A stretch of 64,000 nt of DNA from Vanilla planifolia (GCA_023846275.1 CM043870.1:16662385-16726384), one strand, 5' to 3'; positions 43,335 through 56,530 are shown, counted from the first letter of the stretch. Made by a program: numbers and translations. The notes: generated by a model not told the origin, from the sequence alone.

Positions 43335-46050
43335 ATTAATGGATAACTTTCTTATTTGGAATATCAGAGGTCCTACAAATGCTAAGTCTATTTTAAGGAT
43401 GAACACAGTAGTTCATTCATTTAATTATCTTAGGGAATCAACAAGTTTCAACCGATACTTTGGTATATGGTAAAAGGTTTAGAATGTTGAGGCATGAATT
43501 ATGGACTAAGATTGATGAAATTTCTACTAATAAAAGTTTCTCATGGTTACTAAAAGGTGATTTCTTTGTCATGGCAATAACTAATGAATATAAAGGCACA
43601 TTGTTTCTTAACATAATAGTTATGATTTAGATTAAGGATTGCATCAATTGACATGTTTTATTTCAGAATCCTTTTAGGAGTTCACCATACACATGGGTGG
43701 ATAAAATAAAAGATAAATAGGTATGGAAGTAGTTATATATAATTTTGGCAAACATGTAATGGATGAAGAGTTACCCAACTAAAACTATGGAACATCTAGG
43801 CAAGATAAGATCTGACCACTCCTCTTTACTAATACAACACTTAAATGGGAAATTTCATGGACTTAGAAAATTTAAATTTCAAAATATGTGGACTGCAAAC
43901 CCTCACTTTATATAAATTGATTGAAAATAATTAGAAGGGCCCTATTCACCTTACTCGCATTTAGGCTTTGGTAATTAAGTTGAGGAGACTAAAGTTTTTA
44001 ATAAAGGTCTAGAATAAGATTAAATTTGGGAACATATTTCAAAACATAACCGTAGTTGAGGAGAAAATTAGGAAACGTGAAAAACATTTCTTATAAAGTG
44101 ATTCTAATGAAGTTAATATCAAATTGAGTGTAGCAAATCAACATCACATTGATGAGTTGAGTAAGGAAGAAACGTTTTAGCATAAAAATCTTAGAGTGAA
44201 ATAATTAGTTTAAGGTGAAAAAAGCACAAAATTTCTTCATGTTTTAATAAAAAAAATACTCAAAACTCCATATTACTAGGATTAAAGGAAAGGATTGTTC
44301 CAAATTTTCTGGACAAGAACAATTGGATAATGCTATTATACAATACTTTCAAGAACAATTTAAGAAAATGGATAGCCATATGCAAAATAATTAGTTAGTT
44401 TATATTCCCAAACTTATTACTCAAGATGAAAAGAGGTGGATCTTGAAGAAGTTTGTCAAGTCTTTTGTCAGGTTGATGAACACAGTGTAGTAGGCTTAGA
44501 TAACTTTAATAGGCTATTTTCAATACATATTAAGATAACATTGCAATGGATATTAAAAATTGTTTCACAATTTCCTAGATGGAAGCCCCATATTTAAAGA
44601 AATTGCCAACACCCATATTGTTTTAATTCCAAAATACAACCACCCATCTAGCTTTTAGGATTTTAGATCAATCTATATTTCCAACTTTGCAAGAAGGTTT
44701 TTAAGCAAATTTTTAGGTAACAGGTTACATGATCTACTCAACAAAAGTATCTTTTTAGAGAATATTGGATTTGTTAAAGGAAAGGAAATGAAAAAAGATT
44801 TATCAATTGCTTAGGAATTAATGGCCTCAATGAATAAGAAAATTTTGGGAAAACTTTTATAATAAAACTTGACATTAAAAGTGCATTTGGCACATTCTTA
44901 TGTGAATTTTTAGTTAAAGTTCTACAATGCTTCACGTTTTTTTTGCTAAGTTTCAAAATTAAGAATCGGCTAAGTAGCTCATACTTATCTATTATAGTCA
45001 ATGATTCTCCCCAATGATTATCCTAAACAAGAAGGGGTACAAGGTTGTCTTATCTCTACATTGTTGTTCATCATTACCATAGAATCTTTCTCTAGAAGCC
45101 TAAATATATGCTTTCATTATAAGATAACACAATATTATGCTACAATAAGGGTCACTCCTTTTGTCATACATCTTTCATACACTTATGAAATTATAATCTT
45201 TAACATAGGAGATTTGAAATCATTAAAGAGTATTCAAGACATGCTTAAATCATCTTGACTCACTTCAAGCTTAGCATTAAATAAGAAAAATGCAAAATTT
45301 ATGTTTCTTCTAAGGTGATGGCATTGTTAGTAAGACAATTGCAAAGGTTTTGGGATTCAAGTAAGGGTACGTGCCAATTATTATCTGGGATGCCCAATAT
45401 AGTCTTGTAGGAAAAGTGAGGATGTTTAATTCTTATTAAGCATGTCCTTAATTCAATCTTGATTCATGCATTAATGACCTTGCTTTTGCATGCTCAAATT
45501 GTAACAAGGATTGAAAAAATTATGAATGCTTCTTATGGGGAGATTCTGATGAAATTCATAAACATCACTAAATAAGTTGGGAGAGGGTAATTAAATTGTG
45601 CAAAGAGAATTATCTCCTCTTAAGGAAGCTTAATCACTTGGCTTTGGCATATTCAACTTAACTAAATTGGAGACTTTTTATAGCTAATCAATTTAGGTAG
45701 AATTTATAAATGCTAAGTACAAATACATTAAAAATATATAGTATGTATCTAATTTATGGAGAAGCATGGACAAAGCATAGGAATTAGCACAATCTGTGGT
45801 GTTAATTCCTTATGAGGGGAGTAGAGTGGCTAGACCTTAACAAGGATGGCTTGTTCATGTTGAAGTTAGCTTTGAATACATGTTCCTATTCACTTCAATA
45901 GATTGTCAAACTCATACATTAGCAAAAGGATTCCACTTTGACCTAGTATTTCTATATGATCTAATTTCATAACGTATTGTAAGGAATGATAATATATTGT
46001 ATGTTCCACCAGCGTTTTGATTTGGGATTCCATTTGGACATTGGTGTTAG
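43335..46050 (+). pseudogene. LINE ORF2 endonuclease-reverse transcriptase, decayed
   Basis: It starts MDNFLIWNIRGPTNAKSILR at 43339, a typical ORF2 start. Endonuclease traces follow: SSPYTWVDKIKDK (43.68 kb), ARSDHSSLLIQ (43.81 kb) and FKFQNMWTANPHF. The RT shows VLIPKYNHPSSF and DFRSIYISNFARRFLSKFLGNRL (44.62-44.73 kb), ENIGFVKGKEMKKDLSIA, and then an open stretch 45001-45258 with GVQGCLISTLLFIITIESFS and RSLN. The catalytic F/YADD region reads LSYTYEIIIF, so both Asp are lost. The thumb includes CKENYLLLRKLNHLAL near 45.60-45.65 kb. No functional frame. Confidence 0.82.
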
Positions 46051-46059
46051 TGCTTTTTA

Positions 46060-48560
46060 ACACACCATTATTTTTCCATCATATTAATAAAAAAGTGTTG
46101 CATATGTGGCAACTTTTCAAAATAATTCAAATACAAGTTTAATAAAGTTCCCATTTTATCCTAAGCATATATCTAGACTACGCCAAGTTTTGGCTTCACT
46201 TCCTTAAACTCCTAAGATCACCACCTCCTTCTCTTGCACATAACTAAACCTTCTTCTCCTCCACATCTCAATCTATCCTTATTTATGCAAATCATAGAAA
46301 GGGTTTTACAAAAACTTATACAAGGGCTTAAGCCAAGGGTTAAATACATGGTTTCCATCTTATAACTAAGAGTGAATGGCTTAGATGGGGCCTAGCTAAT
46401 GTCATGGTTAATCTTTTTCATCCATAATGGAAATGTCACCTCTAATCCTTTAATGGCTAATTATACATTCTACATTTATGCTTATTTTTAATATAATACA
46501 TGGTTATGATTCCAAGGATCCAATTCCCTTCATTAATTATTTAAATTTTTAGTGATCTTGTCAAATTCTATGCATCATATGGGTACAATTCCTATCTTGA
46601 TCTTCTATGCTTAGTTAAATCTCCCTTAAATTACATTTATCCCACTTATCATAATATTATGATCTAGATATTTGTTAGTGTGATACACATAGCACAACAT
46701 TTACCCATCAAAAGATTATGACTATTGTATCTGATGCTTTCCTTAGCTTTATTTTACTTAGACAATTATGCTAAGTGTACTCTATAGTCAACTAGCTAAC
46801 TAATTCTCAGCTTGTCAAACTTATAATCTATGGCTTTACAAGTACAATCATCATATTATCTAGATTGACCTTTGATTTCTACATTGACTTATTATACTAT
46901 GGTCAACCTTTTATTATCACTAACTAATCTTTGTCCCAACTTTATTCTTTTTATTATTTTATTATATTATTTTATATGCTTATATCATTCTTATATAATA
47001 CGAAAACATTGTCCTTAACTTATCAGACACGTTAAATAGCTAGCATCCACAACATCATTTTACTTTTACTATTGAGATCAAAGTCTAATTTAACAGCTTA
47101 TTCACACTTACATCTTGATTTTTTCTTTTATTTGATCATACTATTCATTTAACAAATATCATACAATATGATATTTATGGCCAAGCTTTCAAACAAGTTT
47201 CTTTCCTCATCATTTATACAATCTTTTACCATCAAATTGTATATCTTTAATCAATTAAATTTATAGTATTTATTTAATAAAATCAAGAAAAAAATTACAT
47301 GTCTTTGTAGGCTAAAATAGAGGTGTAATAGTTATAATAGCAATTTATATCCTTTTGCAAAGTGACACTTAAGATTCTTTCTCATGCATGCATCTAATTG
47401 AATCGTTTTCTTTGAGATATAAGTTATTTAGAGTTGCAATAGAACTCGAATATCAATAATGATCACTTTAAATTCATAACAAGTGTTTAGGTTGAAGACA
47501 TTATGTTTAAATAATCAATATGACTCTACTTTATGGTCAAGTAATATGATGACTATTATCGAAGATGTATGATCTATTTTATGGTTTATATTTCAAGAAA
47601 AAATTAAATTTGTGTTGTCACATGAATGTATGATGATCTTTTCATACAGATGTGTTGTTTTTGCTTAGATAAGTCTAACAAGTTTAAACACAATTGTATC
47701 ATGAATCGATTGAGTATGATTATGGATTGTCTATTGTCTATCATATAGATAAGAAATGCTACTCATACTAGTATAATAGTGTTCCATCCCATGGAACTAA
47801 GATAATGAAGTAGTTGAATTTTCATCAGACATGTATAATATTCTTTATTATATAGGTATGACTACCTATATAAGTTAGATTAATTAATTGTGTTTAGTTG
47901 GGCATGGTATCATCTATGTATTGGTTAAAGTGTGTTCTGTGTATTAACAAGACTTATTCATCATATAGTATAAAATACTATGTTGTGCAAGTATGATTCA
48001 ATTATCATCATAGAACAATTAAAATGCTATAAGTGAATAATATTCAAGTGTTGTCATACACATATGACTATTTATTGTATTAGTACAATTATATTAATGT
48101 CTTAACTAAGATATAAGTGATATAACTTAATCATACAAAAATGATCATGAATATTGTATGTGTTAGAGTATTTTATGCTTTTTGCTCCCAAGTAAACATC
48201 ATCTTTCTAATAAGATCTACTTTGTATAAAAGCATCCTGAGTGCTCTACACCTTGTAAAAAAATAATTACATAGTGGTGATCCATATATTTGACTTATAT
48301 GACCAATCTAAAAAGTAATGAACAAAGCATACTTGTATTACCACAATGATCTTTTGTCGTGAAGGTCCAAAAGCTGGAGTTAGGTGTTAAGAATTTTCAC
48401 TATATAGTACGATGCCAATTATCGTAACTATATGATAATCCATTGGTAATTAAAATATGTTAGTTATATTGAAGCATCATCAAAGTGATCATAGTCTAAT
48501 GATTATCATTCTTGTATTATCCTTACATTTTAAATTGCAAATGAAAACCCTAAACCATAA
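46060..48560. other. AT-rich LTR-like DNA without genes
   Basis: There are no coding motifs in any frame. From about 46.7 kb on, the text is rich in TATCATAC/GTATGATA half sites, for example GCAAGTATGATTCAATTATC near 47984 and AGCATACTTGTATTACC near 48327, as in the gypsy-flanking sequence at 40.4-41.0 kb and 60.9-61.6 kb. It is probably one or more gypsy LTRs inserted in the LINE, but I could not find a paired copy. Confidence 0.4.
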
Positions 48561-48639
48561 TGACTATTCTAAACCTCTTTGGAAACCTCAAATTAGGTGA
48601 CATTTAGCTACTCATTAGTACAAATAGGAGTGCAATTTG

Positions 48640-49258
48640 AATGAAAAAATGTTAATGATTAAAATTTCAAAATCAAAGACAAGAAAAAGACCTCAATATT
48701 CTTCTTACATGATTGGAGCTCTACATATAAAGTGAAACATTTTTCAATCTTGGTACAAGTCATCTTGAATCTGCTTACCATGGTAATTCTATTCTAAATC
48801 TTCTTAGAATACTTAGTTTTGTGATACTTTTGTTCTTAAAGGATCAAGGTATAAGTGCTATAACTATTTCTATTTATAAGAATTATGTGTTTACATTTAG
48901 CTTTTGTAACTCTTTTGAGTTGTTTGTTGATGTCTCCTTTTATCTCCTTATTTGTACATGATTTACCCCTACTAACTACTTTAAAAGGAGTGGATTAATG
49001 GAATCCCAATCAAGTGGACTAGAGGTGGATGATTCAATCACACGGTTTGGATGAACCATCATAAAATTATTATGTAATTTTTAGATTTTGACTTGTAATG
49101 CATTTAATTTTCGTTCAACTTGTTTTTACAATTATAGCTAGGGTACTTTCACTAATTAAAGGGTTTTAAAAGTATTTTAAGAATTTTAGATTTTTCTTTT
49201 AAATATTTTTTGTTATTACATAATTCACGCACCCTTTTGTGGTACTCAATCCTCACCA
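48640..49258 (+). repeat. Decayed Sirevirus-like LTR, 3' part
   Basis: Landmarks of the intact LTR's end appear in order: CTACATATAAAG (TATA-like, 48721), ATTTACCCCTACTAACTACT near 48961, AAAAGGAGTGGATTAATGGA near 48983, CAAGTGGACTAGAGGTGGAT near 49012, CACGGTTTGGATGAACCATC near 49041, and ACATAATTCACGCACCC near 49217. The intact LTR has CCCCTACCGGCTTCGG, GGGAGTGGTTAGTGG and GGGTTTGGCCGAACCACC at these places. Confidence 0.7.
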
Positions 49259-49718
49259 GATTAAACACATGCTTTGTTTGTTTGAATTAAAAGGAAAAAG
49301 ACTCTTTTACAGAACATGTTGATTAGTTTAAACATGTTATATTCATAAGTTTTAAATTTAATTCTTATTCTAGATATTATATTTAGGAAGATTTGGAAAA
49401 AAAATTTGAACCCCTTGGGTTAATTAACCAATGATTTCATTTAATATGTGATATTTTCTTTTATATATAGCAAGTGGTACTTCTGACCCCTTGGCCCTCT
49501 ATTTTTTATATATTTAACAAATGAAATAACAAAACCTTTTATCTTTCCGTTGGAGTGTGACACATATAGATAGAAAAGAGTGAAATGAAATGTTCATGTC
49601 TACAAAAGATTAGTTTAAATTTGTTTAATTGCATATTAAGTAAGAGCATTAGTATGTGTATAAGCTTTTTACTTATCTTTTCATTTCACTATTTGTTAAT
49701 GATTTTTTGATCATTATG

Positions 49719-49830
49719 AAGGAGAGATTGTTGTACTCTTGATCTATATGTGACTTCTTTGATGACTACAAAACTATTCTCCCTTTATACTAGTATTGGT
49801 TTTCTTTAAGTTCTTTCAAATTGTGCATCT
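49719..49830 (+). repeat. Polypurine tract and start of a second Sirevirus-like LTR
   Basis: AAGGAGAGA (49719-49727) is followed one base later by TGTTGTACTC and then TTGATGACTACAAAACTATT, the same arrangement as the intact element (AAGGGGGAGA, TGTTGTACCC, GATAATTACAAAACC). Only about 470 bp lie between the preceding LTR end (49258) and this tract, so nearly the whole interior is gone. The second LTR fades out after about 100 bp. Confidence 0.6.
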
Positions 49831-51470
49831 AATCAATATGTCAAGATTGATAGGCCAATTTTTGACAATTGGTGTATCCTTCAAGAACCTTTTCTTCTTT
49901 GGTTACATTTTGGTTGCAATAAAAAGTTTGTATTACTTTATGTTACCCCTTTCATGAGTTTCTTTGCTATTCAAAATCCTTGTAGATCTAGTCCTTCTTT
50001 CATAGTGATGATCCCAACCAATTTTCAAAACCATTTTTAATTTCATGTCTTTAATCATTTTTAATTTTTATGAAACCCCTAACCCACATGCTAATTGATA
50101 TGAAATCATGAATTTTGTACATTAAAATACATCACCATAATAAAAAAAGATAAGAGAACATTCAACATATGAGTAAATAAAACTACAAGTTCACCATACA
50201 GAGCATGAACTTTATATTCTCAACATTGTATCAATTTTCACCAAGATGTAATATTTGTAGTTTCATTAGATCTAGCCCCTAAGGCTTCTAACTTACAAGC
50301 ATCAAATTTCAAGAGAATACACCAAAAGGTTAATAATCACCTACTTTGGATTTTATATTTTTGTCACACCTAAAGTTGAATTATTAGGATTAAAATCTTC
50401 TGCAAGCTATCAATTTCAAAGCTTCATTTCTACCTTGGTTCGACTTGCTAAAATTCAAAATTGGAAAAGCCATAATTTGAAATTTTATAGAAGTTTGGTT
50501 GCATAAATCTCATAATTCTCTTACAATAACCCTCAATCTACTTTAATTCTAAAGTGAAAAGATAAAAGCCTCCTTTAATGATGAAATATCTCATTTTATA
50601 ATTTTTAATTTTGATTGTTTGTATTTTTGGCCATTCTTGTGCCTTACATTTCCCCCAAATTGACAAAATTATTAATTCACTACATCTCTATATGCCAAAT
50701 TTCATTGGAGTGAAGGTTACACTATGCTAGATCATCCTTTCAAGTCTCTCTGTTCCCATCAATTCTCTCATTAGCCTTAGGTTTAATAAAGATTTTTAGG
50801 ATTAAAAAAATAAAAGTATTTTTAATTACAACTTCAAGTTGAAATTAATTTATTTAATCTTTTGACATAAATGACCTCAATGTATTCTCTAATAAATTTT
50901 AAAATTAAATTCTAATAAAAGTTCACCATCTTTAAACTTTTGATAATTTTTTATATTTTTTAAGTATATTTAACAATTTTTTTCTTTAACAATTCTTTAA
51001 ATAATACATATCCCCCATAAGTACAATCTCCATTTTGCTATTTTTGAAACTAGAACTTTACTACATGCTAGAAAGTTATAGTCAATTGTTACATTTTACT
51101 TGATGAAGTAGTAAGGATGTAAGCATGACCAATAGAATCTAGAACCTCAAAATTGAAGTGAGAATGAGCTTGATTGTGCTTCCAATTTGTTGGGGGTATC
51201 GTACACAATGTGGTTACCACTAACTTGATTGTGCAATCAGATGTGATCCATAGAAGTACTAGTATGACCCATGTTATCTGTGTTTTTGTTTGATAGCAAT
51301 ATGCAGAAGCTTTCCACATTAGCATTGACTAATTTTGCATTATTTATGAATCAAACCTAGCAATAGACAAATACTAGACAAATATATGTGGCATAATTAA
51401 ATTGGCTAGTAGGTGTGTAGAGAGATGATCAGTGACTAGCATAGATTTGAAGAAATGATGTATAATATGA
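49831..51470. other. No gene recognised
   Basis: AT-rich, with stops in all frames and no repeat partner identified. The position suggests the rest of the decayed LTR element and perhaps another insertion in the LINE. The open stretch at 51089-51325 on the minus strand has no recognisable motif. Confidence 0.3.
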
Positions 51471-51479
51471 GGGGTGTCA

Positions 51480-52620
51480 TCAACAACATGGTCTAATACA
51501 ATGGATTGCAAAATATGGACCTTGACTAGTGATGGAAATTTGAATACTCATTTTGGAAGGAAATGAGACAGAAAAGTATTGTCCTAAAATTTAAACAACA
51601 CTTATGAAGCATCAATTGTCCTTTGAAGATGATAATTTTGACATGATAGATTTTGAATAACATGTTATCATTCCTATCAAATATAACAAAACTCAACTTC
51701 CAACATGCTTTAAAGTGTCCATCATGTCCTAATGAAGACTTTTTAGATCATGTTCTTTTTGCTTGTGCATTAGCTAAGTAAACATGGACTACATAAGCCA
51801 ACGAGTTAAAACATGTAAAATTATAGAACTGGTCACTACATTGTAGGATCAAAGTAATAAGAAATCAAGAATAAGTTAGGTAATATTCACACTACCAATA
51901 ATAATTTTTTAGAACATTTAGAAAGCATGGAATGGCAAGTTCTATGAGGAAATTAACTAAAAAATAGGAAATATTATCAATAATATTCAATGGAATTATT
52001 ATTCCATATTCACTTGTTTCTTCATCCAAATTTCACAAAAAGAAATTACATAGTTCTTTTGGGAATCATCCCCCAACTCTTAGCTTTATAAAAAATACAG
52101 TAGAAGTGTTCATATGGTTCCTTTGCCCTACTAAGTAGCTACAATTAAATATTACTTTATAAAAAATACAATAGAAGTGATCAGTAATGGTGTTGTAGAC
52201 AGTGAAGTTATCATGAACCATTTAAGGGAAATGATTTTAGTTTTTTCTTTATTTTAGGAGAACAAATCAATACTAAAATTCATGGCAATATATTCATTTA
52301 AAATTCTATAATTAAGCAATCAAATGCAGATTAATAATTCGAATATTGAATTGGATTATTGAGTGTTACTCAATATGATTTATAGAAAAGCTAATATACC
52401 ATGGAAACTGGTGAAGGAAAATGAGCTTATTTGACATACTGTGAACCTAATATACAATCAAAATAACAAGGTGGCCGAGTCCCTTACTAGATTGACTATA
52501 AAATCAGATTCAATGAGCATTTGAGATAGACATTCAATTCCAGATAATTATAAAGCTCTGATCAACAAGGAGAAATTACAAGTTCTACACATTTGAATAT
52601 CATACAAGGTACAAGGTTTA
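51480..52620 (+). pseudogene. LINE ORF2 tail: zinc-binding region and RNase H-like end
   Basis: Near 51.70-51.80 kb the reading ALKCPSCPNEDFLDHVLFAC then ALAK fits the RT zinc-binding domain (zf-RVT) of plant LINEs (C..C...E...H.FF.C.FA...W). IWKAWNGKFYEEI follows near 51.91 kb (family pattern IWK.RN...F). An RNase H-like end comes next, with NNKVAESLTRLTIKS near 52.46-52.51 kb (pattern: N..AD.LA). It is on the same strand as the LINE that breaks off at 46.05 kb and supplies exactly the parts missing there. Confidence 0.68.
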
Positions 52621-53997
52621 AATTTTTGAATATTTTTTGATAAAATGGGGGTAAAATAAAACCCATATGCACTACAAGCATATTTTGTACAATACATTTC
52701 TTCATTTAATAGTTTAGAAAACTACAATGGCTAGCTAGTCTATCTTAACAAACCAAGATAAGTTTCACAAATTTTTCTTCGTACAATTGTGATATCTTAT
52801 TTCAAACAAGTACTTTCACATGTGGAAATTATTATTCATGAGTAGGAAAATCATACCATTATAATGTTCGTAGGAAAAATTGTTAGACACTTATGATCAT
52901 CATAGTAATGTATTGCAGTTATTGTTCATTTCATGGCGCAATCGCATCAATATGATTTTATCAACTGTTGCTTTGAACATTATCAATAATTGATCAAACA
53001 ACCACATTCATCACTGTTGTGTGCGGTAGCATTATGTTGCTACAAATTGGCAAAAAATTATTTCAAACAAGTGCTTTGACAAACATGGGCACTATACAAA
53101 GCCTTATAACAACGTATCAATTTGAAATCGCCATTGTCATAGTGTGGTAGGAACATAGATACTATTTGTTGGTTGTGTACACCATCAAGTTACTATAATG
53201 GTAAATTTTCCTAATACAATAATTAAACCATAAGACAATGCAGCATCTAGATACAACATATTAGGTTAGAGGCATTAATTTAGTACAACCTTTTATTTGT
53301 TTTAAGTGACTTTTATACATTGTTCACTCACTCTGTAAACTTGTTAGGAGTTCAATGTTGCCTTATTCAATAAAAAAATGAGGGGTCGAAGGAGATAATC
53401 TATGATTAATTTTGTACCACATTAAACAAGGTCGATTGTAGAACCATACCATGTCAACAAAGTACAACCTATTAAACATGTAAGATTTCTAAAAGAATAA
53501 TATCACTATATTTAGAATAAATTACTATATTTTATAATTTTGTTAACATTTTTTAACATCAGCTAATAATTTAAATAAATTTTTCTTTAAAAATTATTTA
53601 TAATAATATTCTTCTTATAACTTTAACCTTAGGTTATATGATCGATTCAAGTATAAAGTTCACAAAATTTATACTATACAATTTCTGATAATTTGAAACT
53701 TCATATATGACACTTTCCTCCCTTCTTAGGACCAGTATCCCTTATCTAAGGATGTATAATTTTTTTTGGAAAAATATAAATATTTATAAAATTTTAAAAA
53801 AAATTATCCAAAATCCAAATACTTTAAAATTACTTATAAATCTCTATGTTATCACAATTAGTGCAACAACTCTTCCTTGCTTAATGTTCTCCCATCAATG
53901 AAAAATCATAACTATTCCAATAATAATCTTAAACTTATTAAATAAAAATCTTTAAAATAATTATTTAAATTATTACCTTCATTTGTGATATGTTACA
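52621..53997 (-). repeat. Probable 3' LTR of the minus-strand gypsy remnant
   Basis: In element orientation the LTR would start TGTAACATATCAC at 53997, right after a purine-rich GAGGAAGGAT tract. No coding motif is present. The low-coordinate edge is unknown; only the first few hundred bases from 53997 downward are supported by context. Confidence 0.4.
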
Positions 53998-55710
53998 ATC
54001 CTTCCTCATAAAATTTTATCCTTAAAATTTAGATCAACAAATTTCTTTATTACGTTCCTAATTGTGTATGACATGTAGAATCCTTGGCATATTTTCTCAT
54101 TTTATTCTTAGCCACCTTGAGCTCATGTTATTAATTTGTTATTATAGTTATTAGAATGATCAACTATTCTTCTAATTACTTTTTGCACCTCAAATTCACT
54201 TATCTTGACATCTATAGTTTTTCTCTATCTTTTATATGCCTCCTTATTTGATATTATTTTCTTGAATAAATACTTTACTAATCCTTCATATCAATCTAGC
54301 AACTTTTACATATTGCTTTGATAGCACATAATCCTCTTTCATCATTCTCTTTTTCACATAATCCTAACTTCATTGTCATGATTTAAAATCCATTTGAATT
54401 CATATGATTATCATGCTAAATATTTTAGGATTATGAATAATTCTTCATATTTATCATCTCTTTTTTATTTCAGAACTACTAAAAAAATCAACCAATCTCT
54501 AGTATCTCTTTATGCAAGTTTTCAGATTTATAGAACAATTATTAATTTGATCATACTATTATAAAGGGTTCTTCTAACTTTTTTTACCATAAGATGTTTC
54601 CTTAATATATACTTAATAATTCTTTCACTTTATCCTTCCATTTTAATTATTTATCTTCATAAGGTTATTTGTATATTTCATTTTAGGAAGCCATTATCTA
54701 AACTTATCATTCCATTCTATCCTCTTAATTAAAACATTCTTAATCTCTTTCCTTATTCATTTTCTTTGAGTTGATAGATAAATTCCTACAATATTTTCAT
54801 TAACATCTCCTAACTAGTTTCCTTTTCTATACAATTGTCTTTAATATAGTTCTCTCAACCTCTTCAAGTCAATATACACTCTACTATCATTTACATATGA
54901 TATAGCTATTATCTTTATTAATAGTTAACTACTAATATTTTATCCATGTAAATTCTCCCATTACTTATTCTCAACCATTTTTTATCCCTTAGTTAGAATT
55001 AGCCTACTAATCCATATTTTTGACATTTACAACTCATGTTTTTGATAATCATTCTTACATAATCTAATTATCCTATTTCCATGATATCCTCAAATAACAA
55101 CATTCATTATACATTAATTAGACAACTTCTAAAGATATATTAATAATTTAATGTTATTCTAATTATTCAAAAGAATAATTCATAACTACTTGAATTAGAA
55201 GTTAAACATGTCATAATCTATTTTTTTGGACCTTCACTCTCTCTTTTCCTTTAGATTCTCAGGCAATCTTTAGCATAGTCTCCCCTTGTGTTGCATGCAA
55301 AACATCATTGAGTGCATATATATGAGAACTTTCATGTATATATGCTCTGTTCTATTTGATTCCACCAATGATTGATTTTCTTATCATATGTGGACACTCT
55401 CTTGTGCAGTGTCCAAGACCATCATGTGCTAAATACATAATAGACTTCTTTGTACATTCATCCCTATGATTCTTTCTAAAATTCTTGCATTTTGGTTTCC
55501 TCAAATTTTAAATAAGATTATTTGAGATCCTAATTTTGACATCTTGATCTCCTTAAATTTCTATATATGTTGTATTAAAATTAACCTTTTTCTTTTTCTC
55601 ATTTCTTCTTTGAACTCTATAATAGATTTATTTGGTTTTGTGCATTGTTTAACATCTTCTAACTCTTTGTATGTAAGGACTTGCATAACATTTCTAATTG
55701 AATTTCTTGG
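53998..55710 (-). pseudogene. Gypsy Gag-Pol remnant, internally deleted
   Basis: Minus-strand reading from 55.5 kb gives a Gag zinc-knuckle pair: CKNFRKNHRDECTKKS and DGLGHCTRECPHM (about 55.50-55.38 kb), fitting the gypsy pattern CxxCGKxHxGEC...CyxCGxxGHxxxDCP with several Cys lost. ARVYAL-like sequence follows near 55.31 kb. At the far end, VAKNKMRKYAKDST near 54.11 kb fits the integrase C-terminal ...NRMKKYAD... block. At 54.01-54.04 kb a GGATAAAATTTTATGAGGAAGGATTG run marks the usual end before the LTR. Protease, RT and RNase H could not be recognised in the 1.1 kb between, so most of Pol is deleted. Confidence 0.6.
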
Positions 55711-56064
55711 TCCTCTTTAGAACATATAATATTTTTAATTCTCTGGTAAAACTTGTTTTAGACCATACATGATCATTGTAAAGGTTGCCTACTAAAACTT
55801 AAAAAATGTAAAGGTTCTTCAAAACTATTTTGAAAGATTACACTATCTTTTTACTCTTGATGTTATTGGAACATATCATCTCATTAAAGTTTAGCAAAAT
55901 TCTTCCCTTGACATCTCTTTGTCAAGTATGTTCTCTAAATAAAGTCTTTATTATTTCACCACGATTAGATAAAAGTATCATCAAATATCAAGTATATTAT
56001 GAAGCCTTTCTCATCACAAGGCAATTTAAATCATCAAGCCAACCAAATATCAAACCGTGAACAC
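55711..56064. other. No gene recognised
   Basis: AT-rich. It includes an open stretch of 76 codons (55830-56060) with no recognisable motif, likely the start of the decayed gypsy Gag read on the wrong strand. Confidence 0.3.
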
Positions 56065-56530
56065 TTGGCCCTTGCACCACTAACCTAATGAACCAAATTA
56101 TTGTATTATTTTTACTAATATTTTTCTTTCAACTATTTTAGATCATGTGTTTCAATATTGAATAAGTGAATTAATTGGAGAGCATGGTCATTAACTCAAA
56201 GAGTTAATTAACAATGTTTAGGTGTTTATAACTAACACAAAGAGAAATGCAAAGCTTGAGAAAACAAGAAGAATGTCATTTTTTAGTCATCTTTATGTAC
56301 TTTACTGAAAGAGTTAATTAACAATGCTTAGGTGTTTATAACTAACACAAAGAGAAATGCAAAGCTTGAGAAAACAAGAAGAATGTCATTTTTTAGTCAT
56401 CTTTATGTACTTTACAATATAAGATCTCTAAAAATTTACTTTAAGCACTTGGATTCAGTGAGATTTTCAATGTGTTTATGTGTGTAATACTTTTAAAATC
56501 ATTCTTTTACTCATGTAAGATTTCATAAGA
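56065..56530 (+). repeat. Diverged direct repeat, copy 1
   Basis: It shares blocks in order with 57555-57925: CCCTTGCACCACTAACC (57557), ATTGTATTATTTTTACTAAT (57593), and TTTACTCATGTAAGATTT (cf. 57880). It also contains the 110-bp tandem duplication, which the other copy lacks. Nature unknown; probably part of a retroelement leader or LTR. Confidence 0.55.
56198..56415 (+). repeat. 110-bp tandem duplication, nearly perfect
   Basis: Units 56198-56307 and 56308-56415 read AAAGAGTTAATTAACAATG and on, through to CTTTATGTACTTTAC. I see a single substitution (T to C, GTTTAGG to GCTTAGG), and the second unit lacks the final two bases. All other repeats nearby are far more diverged, so this duplication is recent, or an assembly artefact. 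Confidence 0.95.

Larger units (their letters stand above)
42042..46050 (+). mobile_element. LINE (plant L1-type) remnant, main part
   Basis: ORF1 (DUF4283-like plus CCHC) is followed by ORF2 (endonuclease, reverse transcriptase, thumb) in normal order and spacing. Several pieces are still open for 60-110 codons, which makes it better kept than the other LINE copies. The 3' third is missing here. A zinc-binding RT tail and RNase H-like region with the same strand and style appear at 51.48-52.62 kb, which suggests a 5.4-kb interruption. With both parts it would be about 5.2 kb, normal for plant L1. Confidence 0.82.

Noticed and set aside
46380-46440. Minus-strand gypsy LTR start (TGACATTTCC) near 46.43 kb
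   Set aside because: A ten-base resemblance to other gypsy LTR starts only; no adjoining purine tract or coding sequence to support it.
56198-56415. CRISPR-like or satellite array
   Set aside because: There are only two adjoining units, with no spacers and no further copies.
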